A stretch of DNA of 64,000 nt from Sphingobacteriia bacterium RIFOXYC2_FULL_35_18 (GCA_001829005.1 MIAG01000001.1:496001-560000); one strand, 5' to 3'. Positions 1 to 9,695 are shown, counted from the first letter of the stretch. Notes: a model not told the origin generated them from the sequence alone. Translations and numbers: made by a program.

Positions 1-1563
1 GGTCGCTTTTTCTCTGAAGGCGAATGGGATATTTTAGGCACGCCCATCACGGATGGTTACGATGCGCTTGAGTGGATGAGCAAACAATCTTGGAGTAATG
101 GTAAAGTGGGTTTGATTGGTTGTTCTTCTACTGCTGAATGGCAAATGGCGGTGGCTTCTCAGAACCATCCTGCTTTAGCAGCTATGGTGGCGCAAGGTTT
201 TGGTGCAGGTGTGGGTCGTGTTGGTAAATTCATGGAGCAGGGCAACTGGTACCGTGGTGGTGCGCAACAAATGTTGTTCACTTCTTGGTTATATGGTACG
301 CAACATGATAAGCTAGCGCCGAGATTACCTTTGGGTATTCAGCAAAAAGATGTGCAGCGTTTGCAGAAGTTTTATGATATGGGTCCTGAATATCCAAGAG
401 TAGATTGGGCACAAGGATTAAGACATTTACCTGTTCAAGACATCATCAAAAATGTGCAAGGCTCTGAAGGTGTTTATGAAAAAATGATCGTGCGTAAACC
501 CAATGATCCCGGTTGGTTCAAGGGTGGCCTCTATCACGACAATATGCCGATGGAAGTGCCTGCTTATTGGTTCGTGAGTTGGTACGATGTTTCTTCTGCG
601 CCCAATATTGCTCTGTTCAATCATGTGCGCAACGCGGCTAAATCTAAAATGGTGGCCGATAATCAATACTTAGTAATTGCGCCTGTTTTACATTGTTCTT
701 ATAAACGTGCTACGGAAAATACCATCGTAGGTGAACGCAGTGTGGGTGATGCGCGTTTGAATTATGATGAGCTTACTTGGGGTTGGTTTGATATGTTGTT
801 GAAAGGTCAACCAAATGATTTTAAAACCACTCAACCTCGTGTTCGTTATTATACCATGGGTGCTAACAAATGGCAACAGGCTGAGAGTTTTCCTTTGCCT
901 AATACGGAGATGAAGCCTTTCTATTTAGCTAGTGCGGGCAAAGCCAATACCCGCAATGGCGATGGCGCATTATCGATGATGCCTCCTTCCAAAGATATTC
1001 CGGATGCTTTCACTTACGATCCAATGAATCCCGTGGGTTCTTACGGTGGTAATGTTTGCTGTACCGGAAATGCCGTGCAAGGCGGCAGCTTTGATCAATC
1101 CCAAATGGAATTGCGCAATGATATTTTAGTGTACACTTCAGATGAATTAAAAGATGGGGTGGAAGTGACCGGGTTCATAGAATCTACCCTCTATGTTTCT
1201 TCTACTGGCCTAGATACCGATGTGACAATTAAATTGATTGATGTGTACCCCGATGGCAAAGCCTATAATTTAGATGAAACCATTCAGCGCTTGCGTTACA
1301 GAGAAGGTTACGACAAAGAAGTGTTCATGGAAAAGGGCAAAGTGTACAAAGTAGACTTAACGCCAATGGTGACCAGCAACTATTTTGCACCTGGCCATAA
1401 AATTCGCATTGAAGTTTCTAGTAGTAACTTTCCTCGTTTCGATCGCAACTTGAATACTGGTGGAAATAATTACGATGAATCTAAAGGTGTTGTGGTAGAG
1501 AATAAAATTCACCACTCTAAGCAATATCCTTCTGTAATTAAATTACCAATGATTAAAAAGTAA
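1..1563 (+). CDS. CocE/NonD family alpha/beta hydrolase (X-Pro dipeptidyl peptidase S15 type), 5' truncated
   Basis: The reading frame is open from base 1 ([10 protein letters not shown]...) so the gene begins upstream of the window; about 520 residues are visible. The nucleophile elbow is GCSSTAEW, near residue 42 of the visible part (the family usually has GxSYxG). A histidine in APVLHCSY fits the catalytic His region. The C-terminal third is the jelly-roll PepX_C-type domain, recognised by [17 protein letters not shown] followed by LRYREG. The family comprises secreted or periplasmic acyl or peptide hydrolases such as cocaine esterase and glutaryl-7-ACA acylase; the substrate cannot be told here. 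It converges on the next gene with one base between stop codons. Confidence 0.88.
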   Translation, partial: GRFFSEGEWDILGTPITDGYDALEWMSKQSWSNGKVGLIGCSSTAEWQMAVASQNHPALAAMVAQGFGAGVGRVGKFMEQGNWYRGGAQQMLFTSWLYGTQHDKLAPRLPLGIQQKDVQRLQKFYDMGPEYPRVDWAQGLRHLPVQDIIKNVQGSEGVYEKMIVRKPNDPGWFKGGLYHDNMPMEVPAYWFVSWYDVSSAPNIALFNHVRNAAKSKMVADNQYLVIAPVLHCSYKRATENTIVGERSVGDARLNYDELTWGWFDMLLKGQPNDFKTTQPRVRYYTMGANKWQQAESFPLPNTEMKPFYLASAGKANTRNGDGALSMMPPSKDIPDAFTYDPMNPVGSYGGNVCCTGNAVQGGSFDQSQMELRNDILVYTSDELKDGVEVTGFIESTLYVSSTGLDTDVTIKLIDVYPDGKAYNLDETIQRLRYREGYDKEVFMEKGKVYKVDLTPMVTSNYFAPGHKIRIEVSSSNFPRFDRNLNTGGNNYDESKGVVVENKIHHSKQYPSVIKLPMIKK

Positions 1564-1564
1564 T

Positions 1565-2074
1565 TTATTTCAAGGCAGATGCGGGTAATGTAAAGCCCAT
1601 GCTCTCTGCGCACCAAAATATATTTACAATATAATAACGGTCCTGGTCCTTAAACAGTTGAATGCTATTGATTCCTCTGTTGGTACTAGGACCGTTTTCC
1701 GTTTCTCTAGTTTCATAAGTGCTGAATGCATGTACTACTGTGCCAAATGAAACGGTTTCGCGCTTTAATTCTTTTTCGAAGAACCCTGTTTTTATACGGG
1801 TACTAAACATCGTAATATATTCTTCGGGGGTCATGGTTCTGTATTGATAACCCCCATTCGGATTTTTTCCGGTTGGAATTAATTTGGCATCTTTCCCAAA
1901 CAAGTATTTAAATCTTTCCCAATCGCGGGCTTCGCCCGGTGCGCCGCAAATCACATTGTATAGTGCCGCAATGATATTGTTTTCAGAGCTTACGTCATTA
2001 ACATACTTCGCATTGGTTTGAGCAAACGAATTACTTGCTATTAATAAAGTTGCAATCAATAATAATTTTTTCAT
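1565..2074 (-). CDS. Secreted SnoaL/NTF2-like protein
   Basis: This 169-residue protein starts with a signal peptide (MKKLLLIATLLIASNSFAQ, cleavage after the AQ). The rest reads like an NTF2/SnoaL cone fold: an N-terminal helix, W-x-R-F/KYLFGKDAKLIPTG (the typical segment after helix 2), a TPEEYITMF segment and a final strand YYIVNIFWC. Such proteins are small periplasmic domains that bind ligands or act as enzymes; no catalytic residues can be assigned with certainty. It is transcribed alone, away from the MFS unit upstream, which ends in a terminator at 2101-2131. Confidence 0.7.
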   Translation of the reverse strand: MKKLLLIATLLIASNSFAQTNAKYVNDVSSENNIIAALYNVICGAPGEARDWERFKYLFGKDAKLIPTGKNPNGGYQYRTMTPEEYITMFSTRIKTGFFEKELKRETVSFGTVVHAFSTYETRETENGPSTNRGINSIQLFKDQDRYYIVNIFWCAESMGFTLPASALK

Positions 2075-2100
2075 GGGATGAAATTTTGGTATAGTGAATA

Positions 2101-2131
2101 TATAAAAATCCCCTCATTAAAATGAAGGGAT
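2101..2131 (-). terminator. Rho-independent terminator of the MFS / small membrane protein unit
   Basis: Arms ATCCCCTCATT (2108-2118) and AATGAAGGGAT (2121-2131) pair with a single C:A mismatch. Read on the minus strand the hairpin is followed by TTTTTATA, as expected of an intrinsic terminator. It lies between the 84-residue gene and the SnoaL-like gene, both on the minus strand. Confidence 0.75.
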
Positions 2132-2176
2132 CCGTGTCACTAACAGCTACACTTGGGGGTATATGCTTAAGTTCAA

Positions 2177-2431
2177 CTATTGTTTAAAATGAGCGTGCTC
2201 AGGATTATCGTCAATCAAATCATATTCTCCTTGTAGTGCGTATTTTCCAAATACAAGCAATCCACCTACTACAATCGGCAACAAAATAAAACAAATAATG
2301 ATGCCAAACACTAAATCATCTTGTTTACCACTGGTTAATTTAGGTATTCCTAAAATGGTTACACCAAAATAGCCCACCGCTAAACCTAATGCCAACCAAA
2401 CAACGCCGAGTATTTTCTTAATCAAATTCAT
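2177..2431 (-). CDS. Small two-helix membrane protein linked to the MFS transporter
   Basis: The product has 84 residues and two hydrophobic segments, about residues 5-30 (ILGVVWLALGLAVGYFGVTI) and 42-64 (VFGIIICFILLPIVVGGLLV), then a short polar tail. It starts 10 bases after the stop of the MFS gene and is followed by a terminator, so the two are probably co-transcribed. Small proteins of this shape are often found next to MHS-type MFS genes in Bacteroidota, so an accessory subunit role is plausible, but this is inference. Confidence 0.65.
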   Translation of the reverse strand: MNLIKKILGVVWLALGLAVGYFGVTILGIPKLTSGKQDDLVFGIIICFILLPIVVGGLLVFGKYALQGEYDLIDDNPEHAHFKQ

Positions 2432-2441
2432 AATAAAAAGT

Positions 2442-3917
2442 TTAATCGTTAATTTCTTTATCCTTCCCGTTTATATATATCACGCCAATTACCAAACACA
2501 CTGCTGCTACTCCTATTGGATACCAGAGTCCTTCTAAATACCAGTCTGTCTTACCAGCGGTTTTGGCATTAGTAGCGAAGTAGGTAGCAACTGCCGGCAA
2601 TAATCCCCCAAAAACACCATTGCCTATATGATAGGGTAAACTCATACTTGTATACCTGATTTTTGTTGGGAACATTTCAACTAAGAATGCGGCAATGGGC
2701 CCATATACCATGGTTACAAATAACACTTGTATAAATACCAGTAATATGAGCTTTTGCTTATCGTTGCTATTGATACTGATTTTAATAGTAGTCGTTATTG
2801 CTCCATTGGTTGGATTGGTTTTTTGTATTTCTTGTTGGATGGTACTGTCTGCATATACAGTGGTGACTGTGTTTACATTATTCACCATGCTATTGCTGGA
2901 ACTTAATTCAATCTTATTTGCCACGTTGGTGGTTTGGTACATATTTTCATATATCGGTCTGTACGATACAATGGCTATTAACATGCCTGCCATCATGATC
3001 CACTTGCGTCCTATTTTATCACTGAGCCATCCAAAGACTAAGAAAAATGGTGTGCCCAACATGAGTGCAATGAACATTAAACTGTCTACTTGTTCTTTGT
3101 CTACATTCATGGTTTTTTCTATAAAACTCATGGCATAGAATTGTCCGGTGTACCAAATAACACCTTGTCCCATTACTGCACCAAATAATGCCAGCAATAC
3201 AAATTTGAAATTGAGTTTTTTACCAAAGCTTTCTTTTAATGGATTGGTGGATGTTTTTCCAGCTGCTTTTGCTTTTGCAAATACCGGAGACTCTTCCATA
3301 TTTTTTCTGATCAAATATGAAACCAATACCATTAAAATGGATACCCAAAATGGTACCCTCCATCCCCATGCATCAAAATCTTCTGCTGATAATGCTGCAC
3401 GGGTTCCCATGATCACCAATAAAGAAACAAATAACCCCACTGTTGCTGTGGTTTGTATCCATGCGGTCATGAATCCTCTTTTTCCTTCGGGTGAATGTTC
3501 GGCAACATAAGTTGCTGCACCTCCATATTCTCCTCCCAAAGCCAATCCCTGTAAGAGTCTTAGCAATAGTATGAGCACGGGAGCCATAAATCCAATGGTT
3601 TCATAAGAAGGTATACAACCTATTAAAAATGTAGCACCTCCCATTAACAAAAGGGTTACCATGAATGTGTACTTGCGTCCAATTAAGTCCCCCAGTCTTC
3701 CGAAAAATAATGCACCAAATGGTCTTACCACAAAGCCTGCTGCAAATGTGGCCAACGTACTTAAGAAGGCTGCAGTGGGATTGTCTTGCGGAAAAAATTT
3801 AGTAGAAATAATGGTAGCCAAACTTCCGAATATATAGAAGTCGTACCATTCTATCATGGTACCAACGGATGATGCGCTGATAACACTAGTAATAGAAGTT
3901 CCTTTTGTTTTATTCAT
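2442..3917 (-). CDS. MFS transporter, metabolite:H+ symporter (ProP/ShiA-like) type
   Basis: The 491-residue protein carries the MHS family start (IEWYDFYIFGSLATII, about residue 22) and the loop 2-3 MFS signature in FFGRLGDLIGRKYTF (about 74-88), with a second copy FGWLSDKIGRKW in the C-terminal half. Twelve membrane helices are expected. A polar insertion of about 65 residues (near residues 325-390, rich in N, T and S) separates two helices in the C-terminal half and is longer than in proteobacterial members. Substrates of this family are organic acids, betaines or similar solutes; it cannot be specified. It diverges from acs, and a TATATTTA box ends three bases before the ATG, suggesting a leaderless message. 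Confidence 0.88.
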   Translation of the reverse strand: MNKTKGTSITSVISASSVGTMIEWYDFYIFGSLATIISTKFFPQDNPTAAFLSTLATFAAGFVVRPFGALFFGRLGDLIGRKYTFMVTLLLMGGATFLIGCIPSYETIGFMAPVLILLLRLLQGLALGGEYGGAATYVAEHSPEGKRGFMTAWIQTTATVGLFVSLLVIMGTRAALSAEDFDAWGWRVPFWVSILMVLVSYLIRKNMEESPVFAKAKAAGKTSTNPLKESFGKKLNFKFVLLALFGAVMGQGVIWYTGQFYAMSFIEKTMNVDKEQVDSLMFIALMLGTPFFLVFGWLSDKIGRKWIMMAGMLIAIVSYRPIYENMYQTTNVANKIELSSSNSMVNNVNTVTTVYADSTIQQEIQKTNPTNGAITTTIKISINSNDKQKLILLVFIQVLFVTMVYGPIAAFLVEMFPTKIRYTSMSLPYHIGNGVFGGLLPAVATYFATNAKTAGKTDWYLEGLWYPIGVAAVCLVIGVIYINGKDKEIND

Positions 3918-3984
3918 CCTTAAATATATCGTTTTAACAAGAAATGTTTAACAACTCTCTACAAGATGTTTTAAATTACGCTTG

Positions 3985-3992
3985 TAAAATTG
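3985..3992 (+). promoter_or_regulatory. -7 box of acs, leaderless arrangement
   Basis: TAAAATTG matches the Bacteroidota -7 consensus TAnnTTTG at all but one position and ends four bases before the acs ATG at 3997. With the usual spacing the transcript would begin at about the start codon. Confidence 0.5.
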
Positions 3993-3996
3993 TGCC

Positions 3997-5919
3997 ATGT
4001 CCTATCCTTATCAAATCAATTCTTTTGAAGAGTACCAAAAAGTGTACAAAGAGAGTGTAGAGAACCCTGAAGCTTTCTGGGCTTCTGTTGCAGAAAATTT
4101 TGTTTGGAAAAAAAAGTGGGACAAAGTGCTCGATTGGAATTTTACCGAACCGAAGAACGAATGGTTTAAAGGGGGCAAACTCAATATCACCGAAAACTGT
4201 TTAGACCGTCATTTGGCCGAGAGAGGAAATGTTCCTGCTATTATTTGGGAGTCGAATGATCCCAATGAAAAGCAACGCATTCTTACTTATAGCATTTTGC
4301 ATAAACGTGTTTGCCAATTTGCGCAAGTACTCATTAACAATGGTGTTCAAAAGGGTGATCGAGTTTGTGTATACATGGGTATGATTCCTGAATTGGCTAT
4401 TGCTATTTTAGCTTGTGCTAGAATTGGGGCCATTCATTCGGTTATTTTTGGTGGATTTAGCGCGCAAAGTATTGCAGACCGCTTGTACGATGCGCAAAGC
4501 GAATTCATCATTACTTGCGATGGTGCATTCCGCGGTGGAAAAGATATTCCGTTGAAATCAGTTATTGATGATGCATTAATTGGCAATAGAACAGTAAGAA
4601 AAGTCATTGTATATACGCGCACAAGAACGCCCATCTCTATGATTAAAGGAAGAGATGTTTGGTGGGAAGATGAAATGCGTCATGTGGAAGAAATGGGCAT
4701 TCGTGAAATTGATGCGGTGGAAATGGATGCAGAAGACCCACTCTTTATTTTATACACTTCAGGTAGTACGGGTAAACCAAAAGGCGTGGTGCATGCATGT
4801 GCTGGTTATATGGTGTATACCAACTATACTTTTGTAAACATCTTTAATTATCAACCAGGCCAAATACATTTTTGTACGGCTGATATTGGGTGGATTACAG
4901 GGCACTCTTACATTGTATATGGTCCATTAAGCGCAGGGGCTACTTCTCTCATGTTCGAAGGGGTTCCTACTTGGCCCGATGCAGGAAGGTTCTGGGAAAT
5001 TGTAGATAAATACAAAGTCAATATTTTATATACTGCCCCAACTGCTATTCGCTCTTTAATGAGTTATGGCCTAGGACCCTTGCAGGGAAAGGATTTAAGC
5101 TCATTGAAAGTTTTGGGAACTGTGGGTGAACCCATTAACGAAGAAGCTTGGCATTGGTACAATGAAAATGTAGGCAAGAAAAAATGCCCCATCATTGATA
5201 CCTGGTGGCAAACGGAAACTGGTGGTTGTTTAATCACCAACTTAGCGGGAATCACCCCTTCTAAACCAGGTTGGGCTACTTTGCCAATGCCTGGTATTCA
5301 ACCAATTTTAGTAGATGAAAAAGGGGTAGAAATTACAGAAGCAGAAGACGGCGTTTTTAAAGGTAATTTATGTATTAAGTTTCCTTGGCCTTCTTTATTG
5401 CGCACGACTTATGGAGATCATGAACGCTGCAGAACCAATTATTTTGCCACTTATGAAAATTTATATTTCACCGGTGATGGTGCGTTAAAAGATGAGAATG
5501 GATTCTATAGAATCACTGGTAGAGTAGACGATGTACTCAATGTAAGTGGCCACCGTATTGGTACGGCCGAAGTAGAGAATGCGATTAATATGCATGCCGG
5601 TGTAATTGAAAGTGCTGTAGTGGGGTATCCGCACGATGTAAAAGGTCAGGGCATTTATGCTTATGTTATTTATAGCAATACCCATGGTGATGAAGAACTC
5701 ACTCGTAAAGATATTTTGCAAACCGTTACTCGTATGATTGGGCCAATTGCAAAGCCCGATAAAATACAGTTTGTGAATGGCTTGCCTAAAACGCGTAGTG
5801 GTAAAATCATGCGAAGAATTTTGCGCAAGATTGCGGAAGGAGAAACAGAAAACTTGGGCGATACTTCTACTCTATTAGATCCTGGCGTAGTGGAAGAAAT
5901 AAAGAACGGCCATATTTAA
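3997..5919 (+). CDS. acs: Acetyl-CoA synthetase (AMP-forming)
   Basis: This 640-residue protein converts acetate, ATP and CoA to acetyl-CoA, AMP and PPi in the cytoplasm. The length is that of typical Acs. The adenylation signature YTSGSTGKPKG lies near residues 252-262 and TWWQTETGG at 402-410. The C-terminal motif TRSGKIMRR contains K603, the lysine that in this family is the adenylation-active residue and the site of regulatory acetylation. The N-terminal ACAS_N region is intact. The gene stands alone, diverging from the MFS symporter, which might import a short-chain acid; that link is only contextual. Confidence 0.97.
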   Translation: MSYPYQINSFEEYQKVYKESVENPEAFWASVAENFVWKKKWDKVLDWNFTEPKNEWFKGGKLNITENCLDRHLAERGNVPAIIWESNDPNEKQRILTYSILHKRVCQFAQVLINNGVQKGDRVCVYMGMIPELAIAILACARIGAIHSVIFGGFSAQSIADRLYDAQSEFIITCDGAFRGGKDIPLKSVIDDALIGNRTVRKVIVYTRTRTPISMIKGRDVWWEDEMRHVEEMGIREIDAVEMDAEDPLFILYTSGSTGKPKGVVHACAGYMVYTNYTFVNIFNYQPGQIHFCTADIGWITGHSYIVYGPLSAGATSLMFEGVPTWPDAGRFWEIVDKYKVNILYTAPTAIRSLMSYGLGPLQGKDLSSLKVLGTVGEPINEEAWHWYNENVGKKKCPIIDTWWQTETGGCLITNLAGITPSKPGWATLPMPGIQPILVDEKGVEITEAEDGVFKGNLCIKFPWPSLLRTTYGDHERCRTNYFATYENLYFTGDGALKDENGFYRITGRVDDVLNVSGHRIGTAEVENAINMHAGVIESAVVGYPHDVKGQGIYAYVIYSNTHGDEELTRKDILQTVTRMIGPIAKPDKIQFVNGLPKTRSGKIMRRILRKIAEGETENLGDTSTLLDPGVVEEIKNGHI

Positions 5920-5939
5920 TATTCTAGTGGTTATCATGA

Positions 5940-5987
5940 AATCTTTATCTTAATAATAATCATTCGATTATCTTTAGGATAAAGATT
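5940..5987. promoter_or_regulatory. Competing inverted repeats before the DUF1080 gene
   Basis: AATCTTTATC (5940-5949) is the perfect reverse complement of GATAAAGATT (5978-5987). The inner ATCTTTA (5970-5976) also pairs with TAAAGAT (5980-5986) around a GGA loop, so the right arm can pair with either left arm. The inner copy overlaps a -7-like TATCTTTA, seven bases upstream of the ATG on the 3' side of the hairpin. It could be an operator or alternative RNA structure. Confidence 0.4.
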
Positions 5988-5993
5988 GCTGTT

Positions 5994-6917
5994 ATGAAAA
6001 AATATTCTTTTTTAGTTGCGCTTTCACTTTTTGTAAGTACTGCGCTTAATGCCGCCGATAACGATATCATTGGTCGTTGGGATTTAACCGTGAACATGGA
6101 TGGTCGCATTGCGCCCTCTTGGTTAGAAGTAAAATTGTCTGGCGTAAAAACACTAGTAGGTTATTTTGTAGCCGATGGCGGTAGTGCAAGACCCATCAGT
6201 CATGTGCAAGTAAAAGAAGGTAAAATTCATTTCAGCATTCCTTCTCAGTGGGATCGTTTAGATAAGTATATGGAGTTTGATGCGGTTTTAGAAAACGATC
6301 AACTAAAAGGGACCATCACGCAGAGTTATGGTAAAGTACATTCATTCACTGGTGAACGCGCCCCTTTATTAAAAAGAGACAAAGCACCTGTATGGGGAAA
6401 GCCAATTAATTTATTAAGTGGCAAGGGCATTGAAGGTTGGCACGCCGATAGAAATAATAATCAATGGGTAAATATCAATGGCGTTTTAACCAGCCCTAAA
6501 AGCGGCGCCAATATTATTACCGATCAAAATTTTGAAGATTTCAAATTACATATTGAATTCAGGTATCCCGCAGGAAGCAATAGTGGCGTGTATTTGAGAG
6601 GTCGTTACGAAATTCAGGTTGAAGACAATATGGGTAAAGAACCCAGCTCTACTTTATTTGGCGGTATTTATGGTTTTATTACTCCAAACGAAATGGTGGC
6701 AAAATCACCAGGCGAATGGCAAACCTATGATATTACTCTAGTAGGTCGTCGTGTTACTGTGGTGGCGAATGGTAAAGCCATTATTGTAGATCAAATTATT
6801 CCAGGCATTACTGGTGGTGCGCTCAATAGCAAAGAAGGTGAACCAGGTCCAATTATGTTGCAAGGAGATCATGGTCCGGTAGAGTATCGCAATATTATCA
6901 TTACGCCCGCGAAATAA
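5994..6917 (+). CDS. Secreted DUF1080 (3-keto-disaccharide hydrolase-like) protein
   Basis: The 307-residue product has a signal peptide (MKKYSFLVALSLFVSTALNA). Residues about 25-125 form an N-terminal beta-rich domain (IIGRWDLTVNMDGR..., PSWLEVKL). From about 140 the DUF1080 domain follows: INLLSGKGIEGWHAD, NGVLTSP, FEDFKLHIEFRYP, NSGVYLRGRYEIQVED and EWQTYDITLVGRRVTVVANG, all hallmarks of this laminin-G-like fold. Members include 3-keto-glucoside hydrolases of the periplasm. Thirty-two bases separate it from the following peptidase gene, so they may share a transcript. Confidence 0.88.
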   Translation: MKKYSFLVALSLFVSTALNAADNDIIGRWDLTVNMDGRIAPSWLEVKLSGVKTLVGYFVADGGSARPISHVQVKEGKIHFSIPSQWDRLDKYMEFDAVLENDQLKGTITQSYGKVHSFTGERAPLLKRDKAPVWGKPINLLSGKGIEGWHADRNNNQWVNINGVLTSPKSGANIITDQNFEDFKLHIEFRYPAGSNSGVYLRGRYEIQVEDNMGKEPSSTLFGGIYGFITPNEMVAKSPGEWQTYDITLVGRRVTVVANGKAIIVDQIIPGITGGALNSKEGEPGPIMLQGDHGPVEYRNIIITPAK

Positions 6918-6949
6918 CTCACTTAATTTGGCGAACTAAAATTGTATAA

Positions 6950-7804
6950 ATGAGAAAAATCTGGGTAACTGTTTTTGCATTTGTACAAATAGTGCAAACA
7001 GTAAATGCGCAATCTCCCAACGAAAAGCTTGCAACAACAATTGCGATTGCTAAAGGAAAACTAATCATTGTGGGTGGTGGCTCCATGCCCGATACCATGT
7101 ATCAGCTATTTGCGAAATCTATTGGAGGGAAAGACCAGTCGGTGGTGATAATCCCTACGGCAACTAATGACTCTGCAATAAATGCGGGTGCACATTTAAC
7201 CAGATTTAAAAAAGAGGGCTTCACCAATTTAACAACGGTACATGCACGTAACAAAGTTGGGGTTGATGCGCCTGAGTTTATAAAAGCCATTCAAAATGCA
7301 AAAGGAATTTATTTTTCTGGGGGCGATCAAAGCCGCATTGCAGATGCATTTCTGGGCACTCGGGTACACGCTGCTATGCTAGAATTATTTAAGAGAGGTG
7401 GTGTTTTTATGGGTACTTCTGCGGGTGCTACTATTATGGGAACATTATTAGTGGGAGGAGATGCACGAAAAGATTTGACCAAGCCTTTTGATTTTCCTGC
7501 TGCTTTAAATTTATTTCCGAATACGGCTATTGACCAACATGTATTGGCCAGAAACCGTCAATTCGATTTAATTCCGGTGATAGAACAACATCCGCATTTA
7601 TTGGGTATTGCCATTGATGAGTCCACTGCTATTGTAGTAGAGGGTAATCAGTTTTCTGTGTTGGGTAAATCTTATGCAATGGTGTACGATGCGCAAGATT
7701 GGGATAAGCAAAAAAAGCAATGGGGCCGCGTGTTGAAACCATTTATGATGATGACTCAACCACAGCGTTATGATTTTGTTTCTAGAAAAATCATTCGCAA
7801 TTAA
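6950..7804 (+). CDS. Cyanophycinase-like serine peptidase (family S51), secreted
   Basis: The 284-residue protein has a signal peptide ending near VNAQ. The peptidase S51 core is clear: KLIIVGGGSMPDT, a GIYFSGGDQSRI strand, and the nucleophile elbow GTSAGA with Ser157. AIDQHVLARNRQFDLI and LLGIAIDESTAIVV are also characteristic of cyanophycinase. The family hydrolyses beta-linked Asp-Arg or related peptides. Presence of a signal peptide suggests it works on peptides outside the cytoplasm rather than on stored cyanophycin. Confidence 0.88.
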   Translation: MRKIWVTVFAFVQIVQTVNAQSPNEKLATTIAIAKGKLIIVGGGSMPDTMYQLFAKSIGGKDQSVVIIPTATNDSAINAGAHLTRFKKEGFTNLTTVHARNKVGVDAPEFIKAIQNAKGIYFSGGDQSRIADAFLGTRVHAAMLELFKRGGVFMGTSAGATIMGTLLVGGDARKDLTKPFDFPAALNLFPNTAIDQHVLARNRQFDLIPVIEQHPHLLGIAIDESTAIVVEGNQFSVLGKSYAMVYDAQDWDKQKKQWGRVLKPFMMMTQPQRYDFVSRKIIRN

Positions 7805-7836
7805 TTATATTTTGATCCAACTTTTTTTTCTTGTTT

Positions 7837-8754
7837 TTAATCGGTGATTGCCGATAAATCCACTGCAATTTGAGCACCTAATGCTGCATTGTTTTTAATC
7901 AATGCAATATTGGCTTCTAAGCTTTCTCCTTTGGTATGATTGGCAATGTATTTGAGTAAAAATGGCGTGATGTCTTTTCCTGATACTCCGGCTCTTTTAG
8001 CTGCATCTAATGCCAACACAATATGTTCTTCCATTTCTGCTACGGGTATTTCCTGATGAGAAGGTACCGGGTTGGCAATCAACACAGATCCGTTCAAACC
8101 CATGTCCCACTTGACTTTCAGCATAGTTGCAATAGCTTCTGGTGTGTCTAGTGTTAATGGACTATTGTATCCACTGGTAGAAGAATAAAAACTGGGGAAT
8201 GCTTCTTGCCCAAATGTTACAACTGGTATTCCTTTGGTTTCTAAATATTCCAATGTGAGCCCTATATCTAAAATTGATTTTACGCCTGCTGAAACTACGG
8301 CCACATTAGTATGTTCCATTTCTGTAAGATCTGCTGAAATATCCATGCTGGTTTCTGCTCCTCTATGAACACCGCCTATTCCACCTGTTACAAAAATGGG
8401 TATGCCTGCCATTGCTGCAATTCGCATAGTGGCTGCAACTGTTGTTGCTCCGTATAGTTGCTGACTAATTACATAAGACATATCGCGCAAACTCACTTTA
8501 AGTATGTCTTTTGCTTGTCCAAAATAATCTAATTCTTCATCTGTTAATCCTACCGTGCATTTTCCTTTGATGATGGCAATGGTTGCTGGGATGGCTCCAT
8601 TGCTTCTCACAATTTCTTCTACAGCCCTTGCTGTTGCTACATTTTGTGGGTAAGGCATTCCATGCGCAATGATGGTACTTTCTAAAGCTACTACGGGTTC
8701 TCCGTCTCTTAAAGCGGCGGCAACATCGGGATGTAAATGAATGGCTGGATGCAT
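7837..8754 (-). CDS. psuG: Pseudouridine-5'-phosphate glycosidase
   Basis: The 305-residue enzyme splits pseudouridine 5'-phosphate into uracil and ribose 5-phosphate. Family-specific segments are VVALESTIIAHGMPYPQN near residue 22, the lysine-bearing IKGKCTVGL near 63 and the VFVTGGIGGVHRGAE segment near 120, followed by DISADLTEM. The length is typical. It lies 10 bases downstream of the PfkB kinase gene, the partner that makes its substrate, so both form a pseudouridine salvage operon. No dedicated transporter gene is next to them. Confidence 0.95.
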   Translation of the reverse strand: MHPAIHLHPDVAAALRDGEPVVALESTIIAHGMPYPQNVATARAVEEIVRSNGAIPATIAIIKGKCTVGLTDEELDYFGQAKDILKVSLRDMSYVISQQLYGATTVAATMRIAAMAGIPIFVTGGIGGVHRGAETSMDISADLTEMEHTNVAVVSAGVKSILDIGLTLEYLETKGIPVVTFGQEAFPSFYSSTSGYNSPLTLDTPEAIATMLKVKWDMGLNGSVLIANPVPSHQEIPVAEMEEHIVLALDAAKRAGVSGKDITPFLLKYIANHTKGESLEANIALIKNNAALGAQIAVDLSAITD

Positions 8755-8764
8755 AAGTGTAGCG

Positions 8765-9691
8765 TTAAGATGGATAATATTTACTTACTCTTGATAAAAG
8801 TTCAGTCTGCGACAAATGCGTAACAATTGCTCCATTCACTTGCAATATCTCTGCAGACAAAGTGTGTGCTAGCTTGATGCATTCTTCGTCGGTTCTTCCC
8901 AGAGTTTTTCCCAATAAGAATCCAGACAAAGAGCCGTCTCCTGCTCCAGTGCAATCTACAACTTCTATATCGGGCGCGTGTAAAGTAATTGCTTTGTCTT
9001 TGTTATAAAAAGCAGATCCTTGCTTGCCATTGTGTAACCAAATATTTTGCACCCCTCTTTTTAATAACTCTTCTACTTGCAATTGGGTTAAGAATGATTT
9101 TTCGCTGCACATCACTGGTAACTCATCTTCATTAGGTGTTACCATATATAAGCCTGCTAAATCCATATCTTTTAATTTGGATGCGGGTGGTACCGATACG
9201 GGTTCAATGATAAATGGAATACCCGTTCGCTTGCTAAACTGTAATAACCAGTTCATGCTTTCTACACTAGTATTGGCATCTGCCATAATGTATTGGGCAC
9301 TTAATAAAAGTTCCTCCTGTTTTTCTAAATGAGCAGGGGTAACCATTTCTACTGCTGCATTAGATAAAAAAGCGGTATACAATGATCCGTCTACATTTAA
9401 TACCCCTGTATACCTACCTGAAATTCCTTCTTTGGTGATGCTGGCATCAATTTTGACCCCTGCCGCACTACAAGATTGTTTTAACCAATCCCCATCGCTA
9501 TCGTTTCCAAATACACTGATTAATTGAACATTTGCCCCTAGTATACTCAACTGTTTGGCAATATTATGGGCTACCCCGCCGGCTGTTTTAGTAATTTTTG
9601 CATCTACAGTAGTTGCAGGCAAAATGGAATGTCCTGCATGGATGAGCTCATCTACCAAAATGGCCCCTACACAAATGATTGGTTTTTGCAT
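8765..9691 (-). CDS. psuK: Pseudouridine kinase, PfkB family
   Basis: The protein has 308 residues when started at the ATG at 9691 (MQKPIICVGAILVDEL). An in-frame ATG at 9706 lies upstream of the predicted transcription start and is rejected. PfkB hallmarks are the GGVAHNIAKQLSILG glycine motif near residue 40 and the DCTGAGDGSLSGFLLG motif with its catalytic Asp near residue 245. Pairing with psuG in the same operon identifies the substrate as pseudouridine rather than another nucleoside or sugar. Confidence 0.92.
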   Translation of the reverse strand: MQKPIICVGAILVDELIHAGHSILPATTVDAKITKTAGGVAHNIAKQLSILGANVQLISVFGNDSDGDWLKQSCSAAGVKIDASITKEGISGRYTGVLNVDGSLYTAFLSNAAVEMVTPAHLEKQEELLLSAQYIMADANTSVESMNWLLQFSKRTGIPFIIEPVSVPPASKLKDMDLAGLYMVTPNEDELPVMCSEKSFLTQLQVEELLKRGVQNIWLHNGKQGSAFYNKDKAITLHAPDIEVVDCTGAGDGSLSGFLLGKTLGRTDEECIKLAHTLSAEILQVNGAIVTHLSQTELLSRVSKYYPS

Positions 9692-9695
9692 GCGG

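Noticed and set aside
2695..3510. Open frames on the plus strand opposite the MFS transporter gene (147 and 120 residues).
   Set aside because: They are antisense shadows of a strong MFS coding region and have no motif or promoter of their own.
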